64,000 bases of DNA from contig SVJS01000003.1 in NCBI GenBank assembly GCA_015068855.1, positions 62,001-126,000 on the forward strand, given 5' to 3'. The translations under genes and the position numbers were made by a program. This DNA comes from Oscillospiraceae bacterium. Lineage in GTDB: Bacteria; Bacillota; Clostridia; UBA1381; UBA9506. The notes under the pieces were generated by a model. That model saw only the letters and a list, made by a program, of their open reading frames with translations. It was not told the origin of the DNA and did not search any database. Of the stretch, positions 19,798 through 30,495 are shown in pieces (the first letter of the stretch is position 1; each line of letters starts with the position of its first letter).

Positions 19798-21426
19798 TTA
19801 TTCAACGGAGATGATGTAATAATAGAGAGGTTGTTTGCCGCTGTGAATCACAACATCGCAATCAGCATAGGTTTCCTCGCAATAAGCGCGGAGAGCGTCA
19901 GCATCTTCCTCAGCAACATCTTCACCGTAGAAAACATTGATAATGGCACTATCTTCATCAACCATTTCAGATAAAAGCGCCTTGGCGACTTCGGCGGGTT
20001 CATCGCCGGCTGCCACAATGCGCTTATCGGCCAAACCGATAATTTTGCCCTCGGGCATGGTTTCGTCACCAAACTGAAATTCACGGACAGAATAGGTGAC
20101 ATTGCCTGTTTTCACCATGGAGGCAGCTTCCTTCATGGCCTCAGCATTGTCCTCAGCGGAGCTATCCGGATCAAACACAAGCATGGCGCTGATGCCTTCC
20201 GGAATGGAGCGGGTGGGGATGACAACAATTTTCTTATCCGTTAAATCACAAACCTGCTCAGCAGCCATGATAATGTTTTTATTGTTGGGGAAAATGAACA
20301 CGGTTTCGGCGTTAATCTGGTTAACGGCTTCTAAAATATCTTCCGTGCTGGGATTCATGGTTTGTCCGCCTAAGATAATGCGGTCAACCCCGATATCGCG
20401 AAGCAAAGATTCCATACCCTCGCCGGCAGCAACCGCAGCAAAACCATAGGGAGCAGCGGGTTCTGACGGGGCAGGGGCAGCATCAGAAACGATGCTGTTA
20501 TGCTGGTATTTCATATTGTCAATTTTAATATTGATTAAGGCACCCAATTTAAGGGCTTCTTCAATTACATAGCCGGGATTATTGGTGTGAATATGCACTT
20601 TGATGATTTCGTCATCATCAACCACAACCATAGAATCGCCTTTTTTCTGGATGTTTGATGCAAAGAGCTTGCTGGATGCAGCTGGACTGTTTTTCTCAAT
20701 GATAAACTCTGTGCAATAGGCAAATTTAATGTCAGCATCGGCAGGCTGAGCTGCACTGCTTTTGGGAGACGCTTTCGGAAGAATCTCGCCATCGGCACGC
20801 TCAATGACTTTGCCTGTTTCTAAGTAAGAAAGAGCACCCTCTAAGAGGTATAAGATCCCCTGACCGCCGGAATCCACAACACCGGCTGCTTTTAACTGCG
20901 GCAAAATTTCCGGAGTCATGTCAAGGCTTTTCTGTGCGGCCGATACAACGGCTGTTAACAGAGCGACAAGCTCGTTGTTGTCAGCAATGCATTCTGTACC
21001 GCCGGCAGCACCGTCACGGGAAACGGAGAGCATGGTTCCTTCAACCGGCTTCATAACAGCACGATAAGCCGTGGCAACGCCCTCTGTGAAAGCCTCAGCG
21101 ATATCGGTGGCATCAGCCAGTTCGCATTCTTTCAGGCGCTTTGCCATGCCACGGAAAAGCTGAGACAAAATGACACCTGAATTACCACGTGCACCACGCA
21201 GGGACGCGCCTGCTACAACGTTCATCACTTCGCCGACTGTGGCAAAGCTGCGACCGCTGAGCTCCGCGGCAGCGGCGCTGACGGTCATGGACATGTTAGA
21301 ACCAGTATCGCCGTCAGGAACGGGGAACACATTCAGGTCGTTCAGAATATTCTTATTGTTAATCAACTTATTTGCCGCTGATAAAAACGCATTGGAAAGA
21401 CTGGCGGCATCAATGGTATAAATCAA
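19798..21426 (-). CDS. fakA: DAK2 domain-containing fatty acid kinase A-like protein
   Basis: VFPVPDGDTGSNMSMT, ASLRGARGNSGVILSQLFRGMAK, DSGGQGILYLLEGA. A TTG start at 21426 fits the RBS ggaggtg better than the listed start. Confidence 0.9.
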   Translation of the reverse strand: MIYTIDAASLSNAFLSAANKLINNKNILNDLNVFPVPDGDTGSNMSMTVSAAAAELSGRSFATVGEVMNVVAGASLRGARGNSGVILSQLFRGMAKRLKECELADATDIAEAFTEGVATAYRAVMKPVEGTMLSVSRDGAAGGTECIADNNELVALLTAVVSAAQKSLDMTPEILPQLKAAGVVDSGGQGILYLLEGALSYLETGKVIERADGEILPKASPKSSAAQPADADIKFAYCTEFIIEKNSPAASSKLFASNIQKKGDSMVVVDDDEIIKVHIHTNNPGYVIEEALKLGALINIKIDNMKYQHNSIVSDAAPAPSEPAAPYGFAAVAAGEGMESLLRDIGVDRIILGGQTMNPSTEDILEAVNQINAETVFIFPNNKNIIMAAEQVCDLTDKKIVVIPTRSIPEGISAMLVFDPDSSAEDNAEAMKEAASMVKTGNVTYSVREFQFGDETMPEGKIIGLADKRIVAAGDEPAEVAKALLSEMVDEDSAIINVFYGEDVAEEDADALRAYCEETYADCDVVIHSGKQPLYYYIISVE

Positions 21427-21495
21427 AATGTACACCTCCGAAAAGTAAGGCAAGGAAGCCGAATGGAACTTGCCGTTTTTACATAATATGAAACC

Positions 21496-21849
21496 TTAAT
21501 CCACGCGGATTCCTTCTACGTTAACGGTTATGTTGTCAACATGGAAGCCTGTCATATCTTCAACAGTATAGCGGACGTTGCTGATGATGCTGTCAGAAAC
21601 AACCTTAATGTTAACACCATATTCTACGATGATGTGCAAATCAATACTGATTTTGTCATCCTCTGTGGAAACCTTAATTCCTTTTGTGATGGTATCCCAT
21701 TTTAACAGGCTTGCAAAAGTGTCGCCTGCGTTTTTATAGGCCATGCCGACTACACCGTAACATCCGGTTGCAACCATACCGGCGATGTGGGCGATGACAG
21801 TATTGCTCATAATGATAGAACCTTGTTGGGTTTCAGTTTTAATTGCCAT
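21496..21849 (-). CDS. Asp23/Gls24 family envelope stress protein
   Basis: MAIKTETQQGSIIMSNTVIAHIAGMVATGCYGVVGMA...; ATG at 21849 follows an RBS. Confidence 0.9.
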   Translation of the reverse strand: MAIKTETQQGSIIMSNTVIAHIAGMVATGCYGVVGMAYKNAGDTFASLLKWDTITKGIKVSTEDDKISIDLHIIVEYGVNIKVVSDSIISNVRYTVEDMTGFHVDNITVNVEGIRVD

Positions 21850-22093
21850 GGTAAAACCTCCTTGTAAAAACAATTTTTTACGATTATAGTATAACATACC
21901 TGCAAAGAAAATACTATACTTATTTTTTATTCCCACATTAATTACAATCAAACGGTTGTTAAACAAGATTTTTGCTGTACATGACATCCATTAAATAGTA
22001 AATATTTTGTTAAGTAAGAGAGAAAACCTTGTGATTTTAGAAAAAATATGATATACTGTACATTGGAGTATCATTATTAAAGGAGGGGTGACG

Positions 22094-23158
22094 TTGAAAT
22101 TTATACATTGTGGTGATTTTCATTTGGATACAGCTTTTTCCGGCCTGAGTGATGCAAAGCGTGCAGCCATTCGTCAGGCAGAACTGCGTCGCTCCTTTTT
22201 AGCGGTCATAGAGCTTGCCAAAGATGTGGATGCTCTTTTGATTGCCGGCGATTTATTTGACCAGGATTGCGTGGAGCCGGAAACGATTCGGCTGCTTTGT
22301 GATGGCTTTGCCTCACTTGGTGACACGAAGGTTTTAATTGCCGCAGGCAACCATGACCCGTTGACGGAAAACTCCTATTATAATCTGGCAGCCTTTCCCC
22401 AACAGGTACATGTTTTTGGTACAACCGTAAGCCATGTAACAGTTGCTGACTGTGATGTTTACGGGATTTCGTTTGGAAAAGCTGTTTGTGATGAACCGCT
22501 TTTGGAGGTTTTGCCTAAAAGCGGGGGACGCCCGTCTGTTATGCTTATGCATGGCGATTTGGGCGGTCATGCCTATAACCCGGTTAAGCGCGAAGCCATC
22601 ATGCAGTCCGGCATCGACTATCTCGCTCTCGGGCATGTGCACAGCTTCATGCAGGAAACCGTTGGAAAGACGTTGTGTGCCTATCCCGGTTGCCCTGAGG
22701 GACGCGGGTTTGATGAATTGGGTCCTAAGGGCGTGATTTGCGGCGAAATTACGGATGGCGGTGTAAACATTCAGTTTGTGCCGATTTGCAGTCGTGAATA
22801 TTGTGAGCTTTCTGTGGATGTCAGCGGTCTTGGAACGCATGAGGCCATGTTAGCGGCCATTCGTGCATGTGGCATGGATGAGAAAAATTTGTATAAAGTC
22901 ATTCTGACGGGAGAAACAGAACTTGTGCCCGACACGGCCGTTCTGACGGAGGGTCTTTCGGATTGTTTCTTTGCTAAAATATATGATAAAACGGTGCGTC
23001 CTTTGGATGTGGATGCCATGATGGCAGAGCAGGGCATTCGCTCGATGCTTGCCGGCAAGCTGGCACCCGGTCTTTCAGGCGAGGAAGCCGCCCTGCATCG
23101 CAAGGCTTTGGAATACGGCTTATCAGCCTTAGAGGGAAGGCGGGTGAAGGCCTTATGA
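22094..23158 (+). CDS. SbcD/YhaO-like metallophosphoesterase (DNA repair exonuclease)
   Basis: KFIHCGDFHLDTAFSG, LLIAGDLFDQDC, AAGNHDPL, LGHVH. TTG start at 22094 after aggagggg. Confidence 0.9.
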   Translation: MKFIHCGDFHLDTAFSGLSDAKRAAIRQAELRRSFLAVIELAKDVDALLIAGDLFDQDCVEPETIRLLCDGFASLGDTKVLIAAGNHDPLTENSYYNLAAFPQQVHVFGTTVSHVTVADCDVYGISFGKAVCDEPLLEVLPKSGGRPSVMLMHGDLGGHAYNPVKREAIMQSGIDYLALGHVHSFMQETVGKTLCAYPGCPEGRGFDELGPKGVICGEITDGGVNIQFVPICSREYCELSVDVSGLGTHEAMLAAIRACGMDEKNLYKVILTGETELVPDTAVLTEGLSDCFFAKIYDKTVRPLDVDAMMAEQGIRSMLAGKLAPGLSGEEAALHRKALEYGLSALEGRRVKAL

Positions 23159-25272
23159 TTATCCGGAAAATTGAGATAGAGCAGTTTGGCGGTCTTCGTC
23201 ATTACAGCCTGAACCTCTCCGGCGGATTTCAATATTTATACGGCGAAAATGAAGCAGGAAAAAGTACGCTTTGTGCATTTTTGTCAGCTATGTTTTATGG
23301 CTTGCCCGGTAAACAACGGGGCGGCGGACTGCGTGGCGATGCCCGCAATTTCTATATGCCCTGGGGCGAAACCTATATGGCGGGCATGGTGCAGTTTTCT
23401 GCGGGCGATAAGGAGTATGTCTTAAAACGTCGTTTCGGCAGGACCGGCCGCAGTGATCAATGCATGCTCATGTCGGCGGATGACTGGACAGAAATTCCCA
23501 TTGAGCCGGAGCAGATTGGCCCGAAGTTTTTAGGCATGGGTCCGGAGGCTTTTCATAAAACCATCTGTATTAAACAATCCGGAGCCGCCTTTTCCAAGGA
23601 TAAAGAGGATGAGCTGATGGACCGTCTTTCGAACCTTGAACAAAGCGGCGACGAAGATGCTTCCGTGCAGAAAGCGCTGGCAGAACTTTCTGCGGCCAGC
23701 TGCGAATTAATCAGTAAAACCGGTCGCGGTGGCGCCATCAGGCAATTGGAGGCAGAGATTGAAGCCTTAGAGGCAGAAGCCGAACGAGTCCGCGGGAAAC
23801 ATCTTGCGTTTCAGGATATGCTGGAAGAAAATAAGCATTTGATTACCCAAAATCAGGAAGCGGAAGCCCAACTTTCAAATCTGGAAGCGCAGTATAAAGA
23901 GGCCTTGGCCTATGAGCAATATTGTCAACGCATGGAGCAGCAAAAAAGCAGAGACGAGTTGATAGAAAGGTGCGAGGCAGAAAAAAGTCTGCTGGCTGAA
24001 ACGGAGAAGGAGCATGGCCTGATTCTCTCTGAACTGGAAGCGCTTGAAGCCGAAACGATGCCTGCACAGGAAACGATTCTTTTGCTTGCGGAAAAGGAAG
24101 CTTTGTGCAGCGTTCTTGCAGAAAAAGAACAGGCACGACAGGCGCTTGTAGCTGAACTGCAAACCTTACAGGACGCTTTATCGGCTACCGATACCGGTCA
24201 AAGCCAAAAGCACAGCACAGTGTGGTATATTCTTGCAGGGTTACTTGCTGGCGCATCCGTTTTGTGTGCACTTTTGGTTTCGCCTGCGTTCTATTTTATG
24301 TTGCTGCCTGCCCTTGTTTTTGTGTTTCTTCCTCATTTGTCTGGACGAAAGAAAGAAACAAAGCAAAAAGAGGCTTTACATCAGGCTCTTTATGCCGAGA
24401 AAAAGCAACAGCTTGACATACTGAACGAAGAAGACTTTGCCGGTCAAATGAAAACTTTGACGGAAGAGATACAAACTGTGTATCAGAAGGCCAAGGTTGA
24501 CAGTTTGGCAGCTCTCTCCCAAAAAGCGGAGCAGGTGCGTTTGGCACGGGAACGTTTAATTGTCGTGGAACAGGAGAGGGAAAGAAGAAAAGAGAGCCTT
24601 GCAGGGCTTAGCGCAGCGTTTTCGCACATGACGGTGTCCGAGGAGGAAAATCCCGTTACCTATGACGGGCCCACCACCCGGGAACTTACAGCCATGCTCA
24701 GCCTGGCCCGCGAAACACAGGTAGAACGGGAGCGAAAGCAGGCACAGTTGCAAGCGACGCTTGACAGCGGGTTTGCGGATAGTCGCAGCATCAGCGTGAT
24801 AGAAACGGAAATTAAGCATGCAAGAGAGCATCATGCGGAGCTGCTCGACCGTCATCGAGCCATTGAACTGGCAAGAAAGGCCCTGGAGGATTGTCACGAA
24901 GAACTCAAACAGGTTTTTGCACCGGCCTTAAATGAAAAATCGAGCGCTTTGATAGAGCGCCTGACGGGCGGACGGTATCGTGAAATTAAGGTGACGGATG
25001 ACTATGCCATGATGCTGAAAACACCTGACGGCAGCGAAATCGTTGAGTCAGACTATGTCAGCGCCGGCACTTGTGATTTGCTTTACTTTGCACTTCGTAT
25101 AGCGGTTTTGCAGACTCTGTATGAGAAAATTCCGCTTTTGATTTTAGATGATACATTTATTCAGATGGATGAAAAGCGGCAAAAGGAAGCCTTTTCGCTG
25201 CTTTCTGAACCGATTGCAGACCAAATTCTGTATTTTTCCTGCCACAAGGCAGAGAACATGACAGAGATTTAA
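23155..25272 (+). CDS. SbcC/YhaN-like AAA ATPase
   Basis: YLYGENEAGKSTLCAFLSAMFYG Walker A, coiled coils, C-terminal LLILDDTFIQMD; ATGA overlap with the SbcD-like gene. Confidence 0.9.
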   Translation: MIIRKIEIEQFGGLRHYSLNLSGGFQYLYGENEAGKSTLCAFLSAMFYGLPGKQRGGGLRGDARNFYMPWGETYMAGMVQFSAGDKEYVLKRRFGRTGRSDQCMLMSADDWTEIPIEPEQIGPKFLGMGPEAFHKTICIKQSGAAFSKDKEDELMDRLSNLEQSGDEDASVQKALAELSAASCELISKTGRGGAIRQLEAEIEALEAEAERVRGKHLAFQDMLEENKHLITQNQEAEAQLSNLEAQYKEALAYEQYCQRMEQQKSRDELIERCEAEKSLLAETEKEHGLILSELEALEAETMPAQETILLLAEKEALCSVLAEKEQARQALVAELQTLQDALSATDTGQSQKHSTVWYILAGLLAGASVLCALLVSPAFYFMLLPALVFVFLPHLSGRKKETKQKEALHQALYAEKKQQLDILNEEDFAGQMKTLTEEIQTVYQKAKVDSLAALSQKAEQVRLARERLIVVEQERERRKESLAGLSAAFSHMTVSEEENPVTYDGPTTRELTAMLSLARETQVERERKQAQLQATLDSGFADSRSISVIETEIKHAREHHAELLDRHRAIELARKALEDCHEELKQVFAPALNEKSSALIERLTGGRYREIKVTDDYAMMLKTPDGSEIVESDYVSAGTCDLLYFALRIAVLQTLYEKIPLLILDDTFIQMDEKRQKEAFSLLSEPIADQILYFSCHKAENMTEI

Positions 25273-25309
25273 TACAAAAGACGAAACTACATAGTGGTAA
25301 AGGAGAATT

Positions 25310-26575
25310 ATGATGAAAGACGAAACGAAATGCCTGCATGCAGGGTATACCCCGAAAAATACAGAACCCCGCGTTGTCCCCATCGTACAGAGCACAACCT
25401 ATGTGTATGATTCAACAGAAGAGGTTGCCTCTGTTTTCGATGAACCGACTAAATCCCTGATTTACTCACGGTTTGCCAATCCGACCGTTATGGCCGTTGA
25501 ACAAAAGATTGCAGAGCTTGAAGGCGGTGTTGGGGCTATGTGCACCTCCTCGGGTCAGGCGGCAACATTGCTGTCCATCCTGAATATTTGTCAGGCAGGT
25601 GACAGCATTATCAGCCTGGGTGAAATCTACGGCGGAACTGTAAACCTTTTTGCCTTTACATTTAAGAAGATGGGCATCGAGTGCATTTTTGTTGATAAAA
25701 CGGCAAGCGATGAAGAAATTTCCGCAGCCTTTAAACCCAATACCAAAGCTGTCTTTGGTGAAACCATTGCAAACCCTGCCTTATCGGTTTTGGATATTGA
25801 ACGTTTTGCACGGCTTGCTCATGCTCATAACGTGCCTTTAATTGTTGACAACACGTTTGCAACCCCGATTTTCTGCAAACCCTTTGATTTTGGTGCAGAC
25901 ATTGTCATTCATTCCACCACCAAGTATATGGACGGTCATGCCGTGCAGGTTGGCGGTGTTATCGTTGACAGCGGTAATTTTGACTGGACAAACGGTAACT
26001 TCCCCGAGTTAGTGGAGCCGGATGCGTCCTATCATGGTATTTCCTACACAAAGACCTACGGTAAAGCGGCATACATCATTAAGGCCAGAATGCAGCTTAT
26101 GCGTGATTTTGGCGTGTATCCTGCCGCACATTCTGCGTTCCTTTTGAACTTAGGACTCGAAACCCTGTCTGTTCGCATGCAGCAGTATTATAAAAACGGC
26201 ATGACAGTTGCAAACTACTTAAAGGACCATGAGAAGGTTGAAAGTATTACCTATCCCGGTCTTGAAACAGATGCAAACTATGCTTTGGCTCAGAAATACT
26301 TAAAGGGTTGTAATGGTGTTATTTCTTTTGAAGTTAAAGGCGGCAGAGAGGGCGCTATGCGCTTTATGGATGCCTTACAGCTTGCTTCCAACGAGGTGCA
26401 TGTTGCGGATATCCGTACCTGTGTTTTGCATCCTGCCAGCGAAACCCATCGTCAACTGACGGATGAGCAGCTTGTGGCGGCCGGCATTAAAAGTGGCATG
26501 GTTCGCTTGTCTGTGGGCCTTGAAAGTGTTGAGGATATTGTAGCTGACCTGGCTCAGGCGCTCGAACAGGTATAA
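25310..26575 (+). CDS. O-acetylhomoserine sulfhydrylase / Cys-Met metabolism PLP enzyme
   Basis: Cys/Met metabolism PLP family: YSRFANPTVMAVEQKIAELEGG, DIVIHSTTKYMDGH (PLP lysine), 421 aa. Confidence 0.88.
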   Translation: MMKDETKCLHAGYTPKNTEPRVVPIVQSTTYVYDSTEEVASVFDEPTKSLIYSRFANPTVMAVEQKIAELEGGVGAMCTSSGQAATLLSILNICQAGDSIISLGEIYGGTVNLFAFTFKKMGIECIFVDKTASDEEISAAFKPNTKAVFGETIANPALSVLDIERFARLAHAHNVPLIVDNTFATPIFCKPFDFGADIVIHSTTKYMDGHAVQVGGVIVDSGNFDWTNGNFPELVEPDASYHGISYTKTYGKAAYIIKARMQLMRDFGVYPAAHSAFLLNLGLETLSVRMQQYYKNGMTVANYLKDHEKVESITYPGLETDANYALAQKYLKGCNGVISFEVKGGREGAMRFMDALQLASNEVHVADIRTCVLHPASETHRQLTDEQLVAAGIKSGMVRLSVGLESVEDIVADLAQALEQV

Positions 26576-26611
26576 TCCACAGCCTTTGTTTTTGAAAAGA
26601 ATTGAATTTTT

Positions 26612-26629
26612 TTGTATCGGTTGATACAA
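26612..26629. promoter_or_regulatory. 18-bp perfect inverted repeat (candidate operator) in the lon promoter
   Basis: TTGTATC-ggtt-GATACAA; overlaps the spacer and -10 of TTGAAT-N17-TACAAT upstream of lon. Confidence 0.5.
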
Positions 26630-26697
26630 TACTAAATGATAAGTAAACGAGAAGAATCATAGAGTCAACAGTAAGACTCTCCTGTCCGGAGGAATCT

Positions 26698-29034
26698 ATG
26701 AACCAAGTAACAATTAAAAGAACCAGCAGCCTGCCAATGATTGTAACCCGCGGGCTTGTGGTTTTTCCCAAAACCTTAATGCACTTTGATTTGGTGCGAA
26801 AAAAATCAATCTCTGCTTTGGAACAAGCCATGATAGAAAATCAACTGGCTTTTCTTTCCGTGCAGCAGGATATTATGACAGAGGAGCCCAATCCCTCCGA
26901 AATTGAGACCGTTGGAACGGTTTGCCGTATTAAGCAGGTTGTTAAAATGCCCGGCGAAATGGTTCGCGTTTTGGTGGAGGGGTTGTATCGTGCCCGTATC
27001 TGCGACTATATCAGCGAAGAACCGCACATGTCCGTTTTGGTGGAGGAACTGCTTTTGGACGATGATGAAGCAGCAACACCTCTTCATTATGAAGCGCTGA
27101 GACGCCGCATTTTAGAAGAATTTGAGCGGTACTGCGCCAGCAATCACAAAGTCAATCCCGAAACCATGGCATCCTTAGAGCAAAATGAAAATCCGGCGGA
27201 ACTTTGTGATAGCGTTGCCGCCAATGTACAGCTGAAATTTGCAGATAAACAGAAGCTTCTGGCAACAACATCCTTAGAAAAGCGCATGGAAATGCTGATT
27301 ACCATTTTGATTCGCGAAACGGCGATTGTGAACATCGATAATGACATCAGCCGTAAGGTTAAACAGCAGATGGACCAGAACCAGAAGGAATATTTCCTGC
27401 GTGAGCAAATGAAAGCCATTCAGGAGGAGCTTGGCGATAAAGACGGTATTGGTCTTGAAATTAAGGAGTATCGCGAAAAGCTTGTAAAACTCAACGTTCC
27501 CGATAGCGTGATGGAAAAATGTGACGCTGAGCTGGATAAACTGTCTAAAATGCAGTTTGGCAATCCCGAAGCCGGTGTGATTCGTAATTACATCAGCTGG
27601 GTTTGTGACCTGCCCTGGAATAAGAAAACAGAGGAAACGCTTTGTCTTGACAAGGCGGAAAAGATATTAAACCGTGACCATTATGGTCTGAAAGAGGTTA
27701 AGGAACGCATTTTGGAATACCTGGCCGTTAAGAAAATGACAGGTAGTCTGGCCGGTCCGATTTTGTGCCTGGTGGGTCCGCCGGGGGTAGGTAAAACCTC
27801 CATTGCCCGCAGTGTTGCGGAAAGCTTAGGTCGCAATTATGTGCGGATATCCTTAGGCGGCATTCGTGACGAAGCAGACATCCGCGGTCATCGCAGAACC
27901 TATATCGGTTCCATGCCCGGTCGTATCATTCAGGCGATGAAGCAGGCAGGTTCCTTAAATCCCCTGATGCTGTTTGATGAAATTGATAAAATGGGCAGCG
28001 ATTACCGTGGCGACCCGTCAGCAGCGCTTCTCGAGGTGTTAGACAGTGAACAGAACAACAAATTCCGTGACCATTATATGGAAACAGAGTTTGACCTTTC
28101 CGATGTTCTCTTTATTGCAACGGCAAACACCTTAGAAACTGTTCCGCGTCCGCTCTTAGACCGTATGGAAATCATTGAAATCGGCGGCTACACTTCTGCT
28201 GAAAAACAGGAAATTGCCGTGCGTCATCTTTTGCCGAAGCAAAGGAAAAAGCATGGTTTAACCGCCAAAAATTTTGTGGTTACACCCGGTGCTGTCCGCG
28301 ATGTGATTGAGTATTACACTAAAGAATCTGGCGTTCGCGGTCTGGAAAAGAAGCTGGCAACCCTTTGCCGTAAAGCAGATTTTGCCATGGAAAAAGAGGG
28401 CAAAGAGCTGGTTCGCATCACGGCGAAAAACCTGGCGGATTATTTGGGTAAACGCCGATTCACCCTCGAAACCGTGGGCAAGGAAAACGAAATTGGTGTT
28501 GCAACAGGCCTGGCCTGGACGCAGGTTGGCGGCGATACCTTATCCATTGAAGTCAATGTTATGCCGGGTAGCGGGAAAACAGAATTGACAGGTCAGCTGG
28601 GCGATGTTATGAAAGAATCTGCCCGTGCAGCCGTCAGCTATGTTCGTGCCAACACGGATAAACTGGGTATCGCAGAGGATTTTTACGAAAATAAAGACAT
28701 CCACATTCATGTTCCGGAGGGCGCAACGCCCAAGGATGGTCCGTCAGCGGGCATCACCATTGCCACAGCGCTGACCTCGGCACTGTCTTCCTGCCCGGTC
28801 AACCGCGAAGTTGCCATGACGGGAGAGATTACCTTGCGCGGTCGCGTGCTTCCCATTGGCGGCTTAAAAGAAAAAACCCTTGCCGCCTACCGTGCCGGCA
28901 TTAAAACCGTTTTAATTCCGGCGGATAATACAAAGGATATCGATGAACTGGAAACCGTGGTTAAGGAAAAGCTTACGATTGTTCCTGTGCATCATATGGA
29001 TGAAGTGCTTTCCATTGCACTTTGCAAACAGTAA
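26698..29034 (+). CDS. lon: ATP-dependent Lon protease (LonA)
   Basis: [46 protein letters not shown], catalytic [15 protein letters not shown]. Confidence 0.98.
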   Translation: MNQVTIKRTSSLPMIVTRGLVVFPKTLMHFDLVRKKSISALEQAMIENQLAFLSVQQDIMTEEPNPSEIETVGTVCRIKQVVKMPGEMVRVLVEGLYRARICDYISEEPHMSVLVEELLLDDDEAATPLHYEALRRRILEEFERYCASNHKVNPETMASLEQNENPAELCDSVAANVQLKFADKQKLLATTSLEKRMEMLITILIRETAIVNIDNDISRKVKQQMDQNQKEYFLREQMKAIQEELGDKDGIGLEIKEYREKLVKLNVPDSVMEKCDAELDKLSKMQFGNPEAGVIRNYISWVCDLPWNKKTEETLCLDKAEKILNRDHYGLKEVKERILEYLAVKKMTGSLAGPILCLVGPPGVGKTSIARSVAESLGRNYVRISLGGIRDEADIRGHRRTYIGSMPGRIIQAMKQAGSLNPLMLFDEIDKMGSDYRGDPSAALLEVLDSEQNNKFRDHYMETEFDLSDVLFIATANTLETVPRPLLDRMEIIEIGGYTSAEKQEIAVRHLLPKQRKKHGLTAKNFVVTPGAVRDVIEYYTKESGVRGLEKKLATLCRKADFAMEKEGKELVRITAKNLADYLGKRRFTLETVGKENEIGVATGLAWTQVGGDTLSIEVNVMPGSGKTELTGQLGDVMKESARAAVSYVRANTDKLGIAEDFYENKDIHIHVPEGATPKDGPSAGITIATALTSALSSCPVNREVAMTGEITLRGRVLPIGGLKEKTLAAYRAGIKTVLIPADNTKDIDELETVVKEKLTIVPVHHMDEVLSIALCKQ

Positions 29035-29048
29035 AGCGAGGCTTTTGT

Positions 29049-29663
29049 ATGAAGGTAAATACAAATCGTGTTAAACTCTTGATTTCGGCCGTTCACAAAA
29101 CGCAGTATCCCAACACAAGCATGCCGGAAATCGCTCTCGTGGGTCGTTCGAACGTGGGAAAATCTTCTATGATTAACAAGGTGTTAAATCGAAAAAGCCT
29201 GGCCCGCGTCAGCGGAACGCCCGGAAAGACGGTTACCATCAATTTTTATGATGTGGACAATCAACTGATGCTTGTTGACCTGCCCGGATATGGATATGCA
29301 GCCCGTTCTAAGGGCGAGGTTGAATCCTGGGGCAAGATGATTAATGATTATTTGGAGGGGCGTCCCCAGTTGTGCCAGGTTGTGCAACTGGTGGATTCCC
29401 GCCATAAGCCCAGCAAAGAAGATGTTGCCATGCAGGAATGGATTCAAGAGTATTGTGCATATTCGGTTGTGTTTGCCACAAAATCGGATAAACTCAGTAA
29501 AAAGCAGTTGGCAGAAAGCCTGGATTTAATTGCAGACACCCTTTCCCTGCGGGATGGAGACGTTTTAATTCCGTTTTCTGTTAAGGACAATGAGAGTGTC
29601 ACAAATTTTTGGGATTATGTTGAGGGCTGTGTGCTTGATGATGAGGAAGAGCCGGAGGTATAA
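29049..29663 (+). CDS. engB: Ribosome biogenesis GTP-binding protein EngB/YsxC
   Basis: EIALVGRSNVGKSSMINKVLNRKSLARVSGTPGKTVTINFY, DLPGYGYA. Confidence 0.96.
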   Translation: MKVNTNRVKLLISAVHKTQYPNTSMPEIALVGRSNVGKSSMINKVLNRKSLARVSGTPGKTVTINFYDVDNQLMLVDLPGYGYAARSKGEVESWGKMINDYLEGRPQLCQVVQLVDSRHKPSKEDVAMQEWIQEYCAYSVVFATKSDKLSKKQLAESLDLIADTLSLRDGDVLIPFSVKDNESVTNFWDYVEGCVLDDEEEPEV

Positions 29664-29710
29664 AAGCCGGCAGCCGACAACAATGCTTACACGTTCTACG
29701 AAAAAAGGGG

Positions 29711-30211
29711 ATGAAAAACGTGGCTATGAATATTGTTCTGGTGGAACCGGAAATTCCGCAAAACACCGGAAACATCGCCCGTACCTGTCGGGCAACAGGC
29801 AGCGTGTTACATATTGTAAAGCCAATGGGCTTTACAATTGATGATAAAAAATTAAAACGTGCCGGTCTGGATTACTGGCATGAGCTTGATATTCGTTACT
29901 ACGAAAATCTGGACGATTTTTTCTCCAAATGTCAGGGAAATTTTTATTTTTGCTCAACAAAAGCGCAAAAAAGGCATTCCGAGGCACAATATCAGGATGG
30001 GGATTACCTTGTGTTCGGTAAAGAAACCAAGGGGCTTCCGGAAGAACTTTTGCATGAACGTTATGAGGATTGTGTGCGCATCCCGATGCTGCCGGACATT
30101 CGTTCGCTCAACCTGTCTAACGCAGTTGCCATTGTCCTTTATGAAGCGCTCAGACAATTAGAGTATAATCATTTGGAGAGCATAGGACACCTAACACAGT
30201 ATGACGATTAA
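29711..30211 (+). CDS. trmL: tRNA (cytidine(34)-2'-O)-methyltransferase
   Basis: NIVLVEPEIPQNTGNIARTCRATGSVLHIVKPMGF; SPOUT C-terminus IPMLPDIRSLNLSNAVAIVLYEALRQ. Confidence 0.95.
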   Translation: MKNVAMNIVLVEPEIPQNTGNIARTCRATGSVLHIVKPMGFTIDDKKLKRAGLDYWHELDIRYYENLDDFFSKCQGNFYFCSTKAQKRHSEAQYQDGDYLVFGKETKGLPEELLHERYEDCVRIPMLPDIRSLNLSNAVAIVLYEALRQLEYNHLESIGHLTQYDD

Positions 30212-30243
30212 ATGATAATAAAAAACGGGGCAGGTGAACTTAA

Positions 30244-30465
30244 ATGGCAGAAAAGAAGACATTTGAAAAAACAATGCAGGAGCTTGAAGAAGTTGTTCTG
30301 GCGTTAGAAGCCGGACAAATTGAATTGGAGCAGGCACTTGTTTTATATGAAAAGGGCATTAAACTCTCTAAGACATGCCAGAAAATCCTGGACCAGGCTG
30401 AGCAAAAAGTTGTTCGCCTGACAGAAAATGAAGATGGGACCATGACAGAGGAGGCCTTTGTCTGA
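30244..30465 (+). CDS. xseB: Exodeoxyribonuclease VII small subunit
   Basis: KTFEKTMQELEEVVLALEAGQIELEQALVLYEKGIKLSKTCQKILDQAEQKV. Confidence 0.94.
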   Translation: MAEKKTFEKTMQELEEVVLALEAGQIELEQALVLYEKGIKLSKTCQKILDQAEQKVVRLTENEDGTMTEEAFV

Positions 30466-30495
30466 AAATATACGTCCTGAGGAGGATGAGATACG

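Noticed and set aside
22334-22840. 168-aa minus-strand ORF
   Set aside because: Antisense to the SbcD-like gene with no supporting signals.
22094-25272. Defence system (SbcCD-like nuclease plus neighbours)
   Set aside because: The YhaO/YhaN-like pair is common housekeeping repair machinery; no other defence genes or mobile elements adjoin it.
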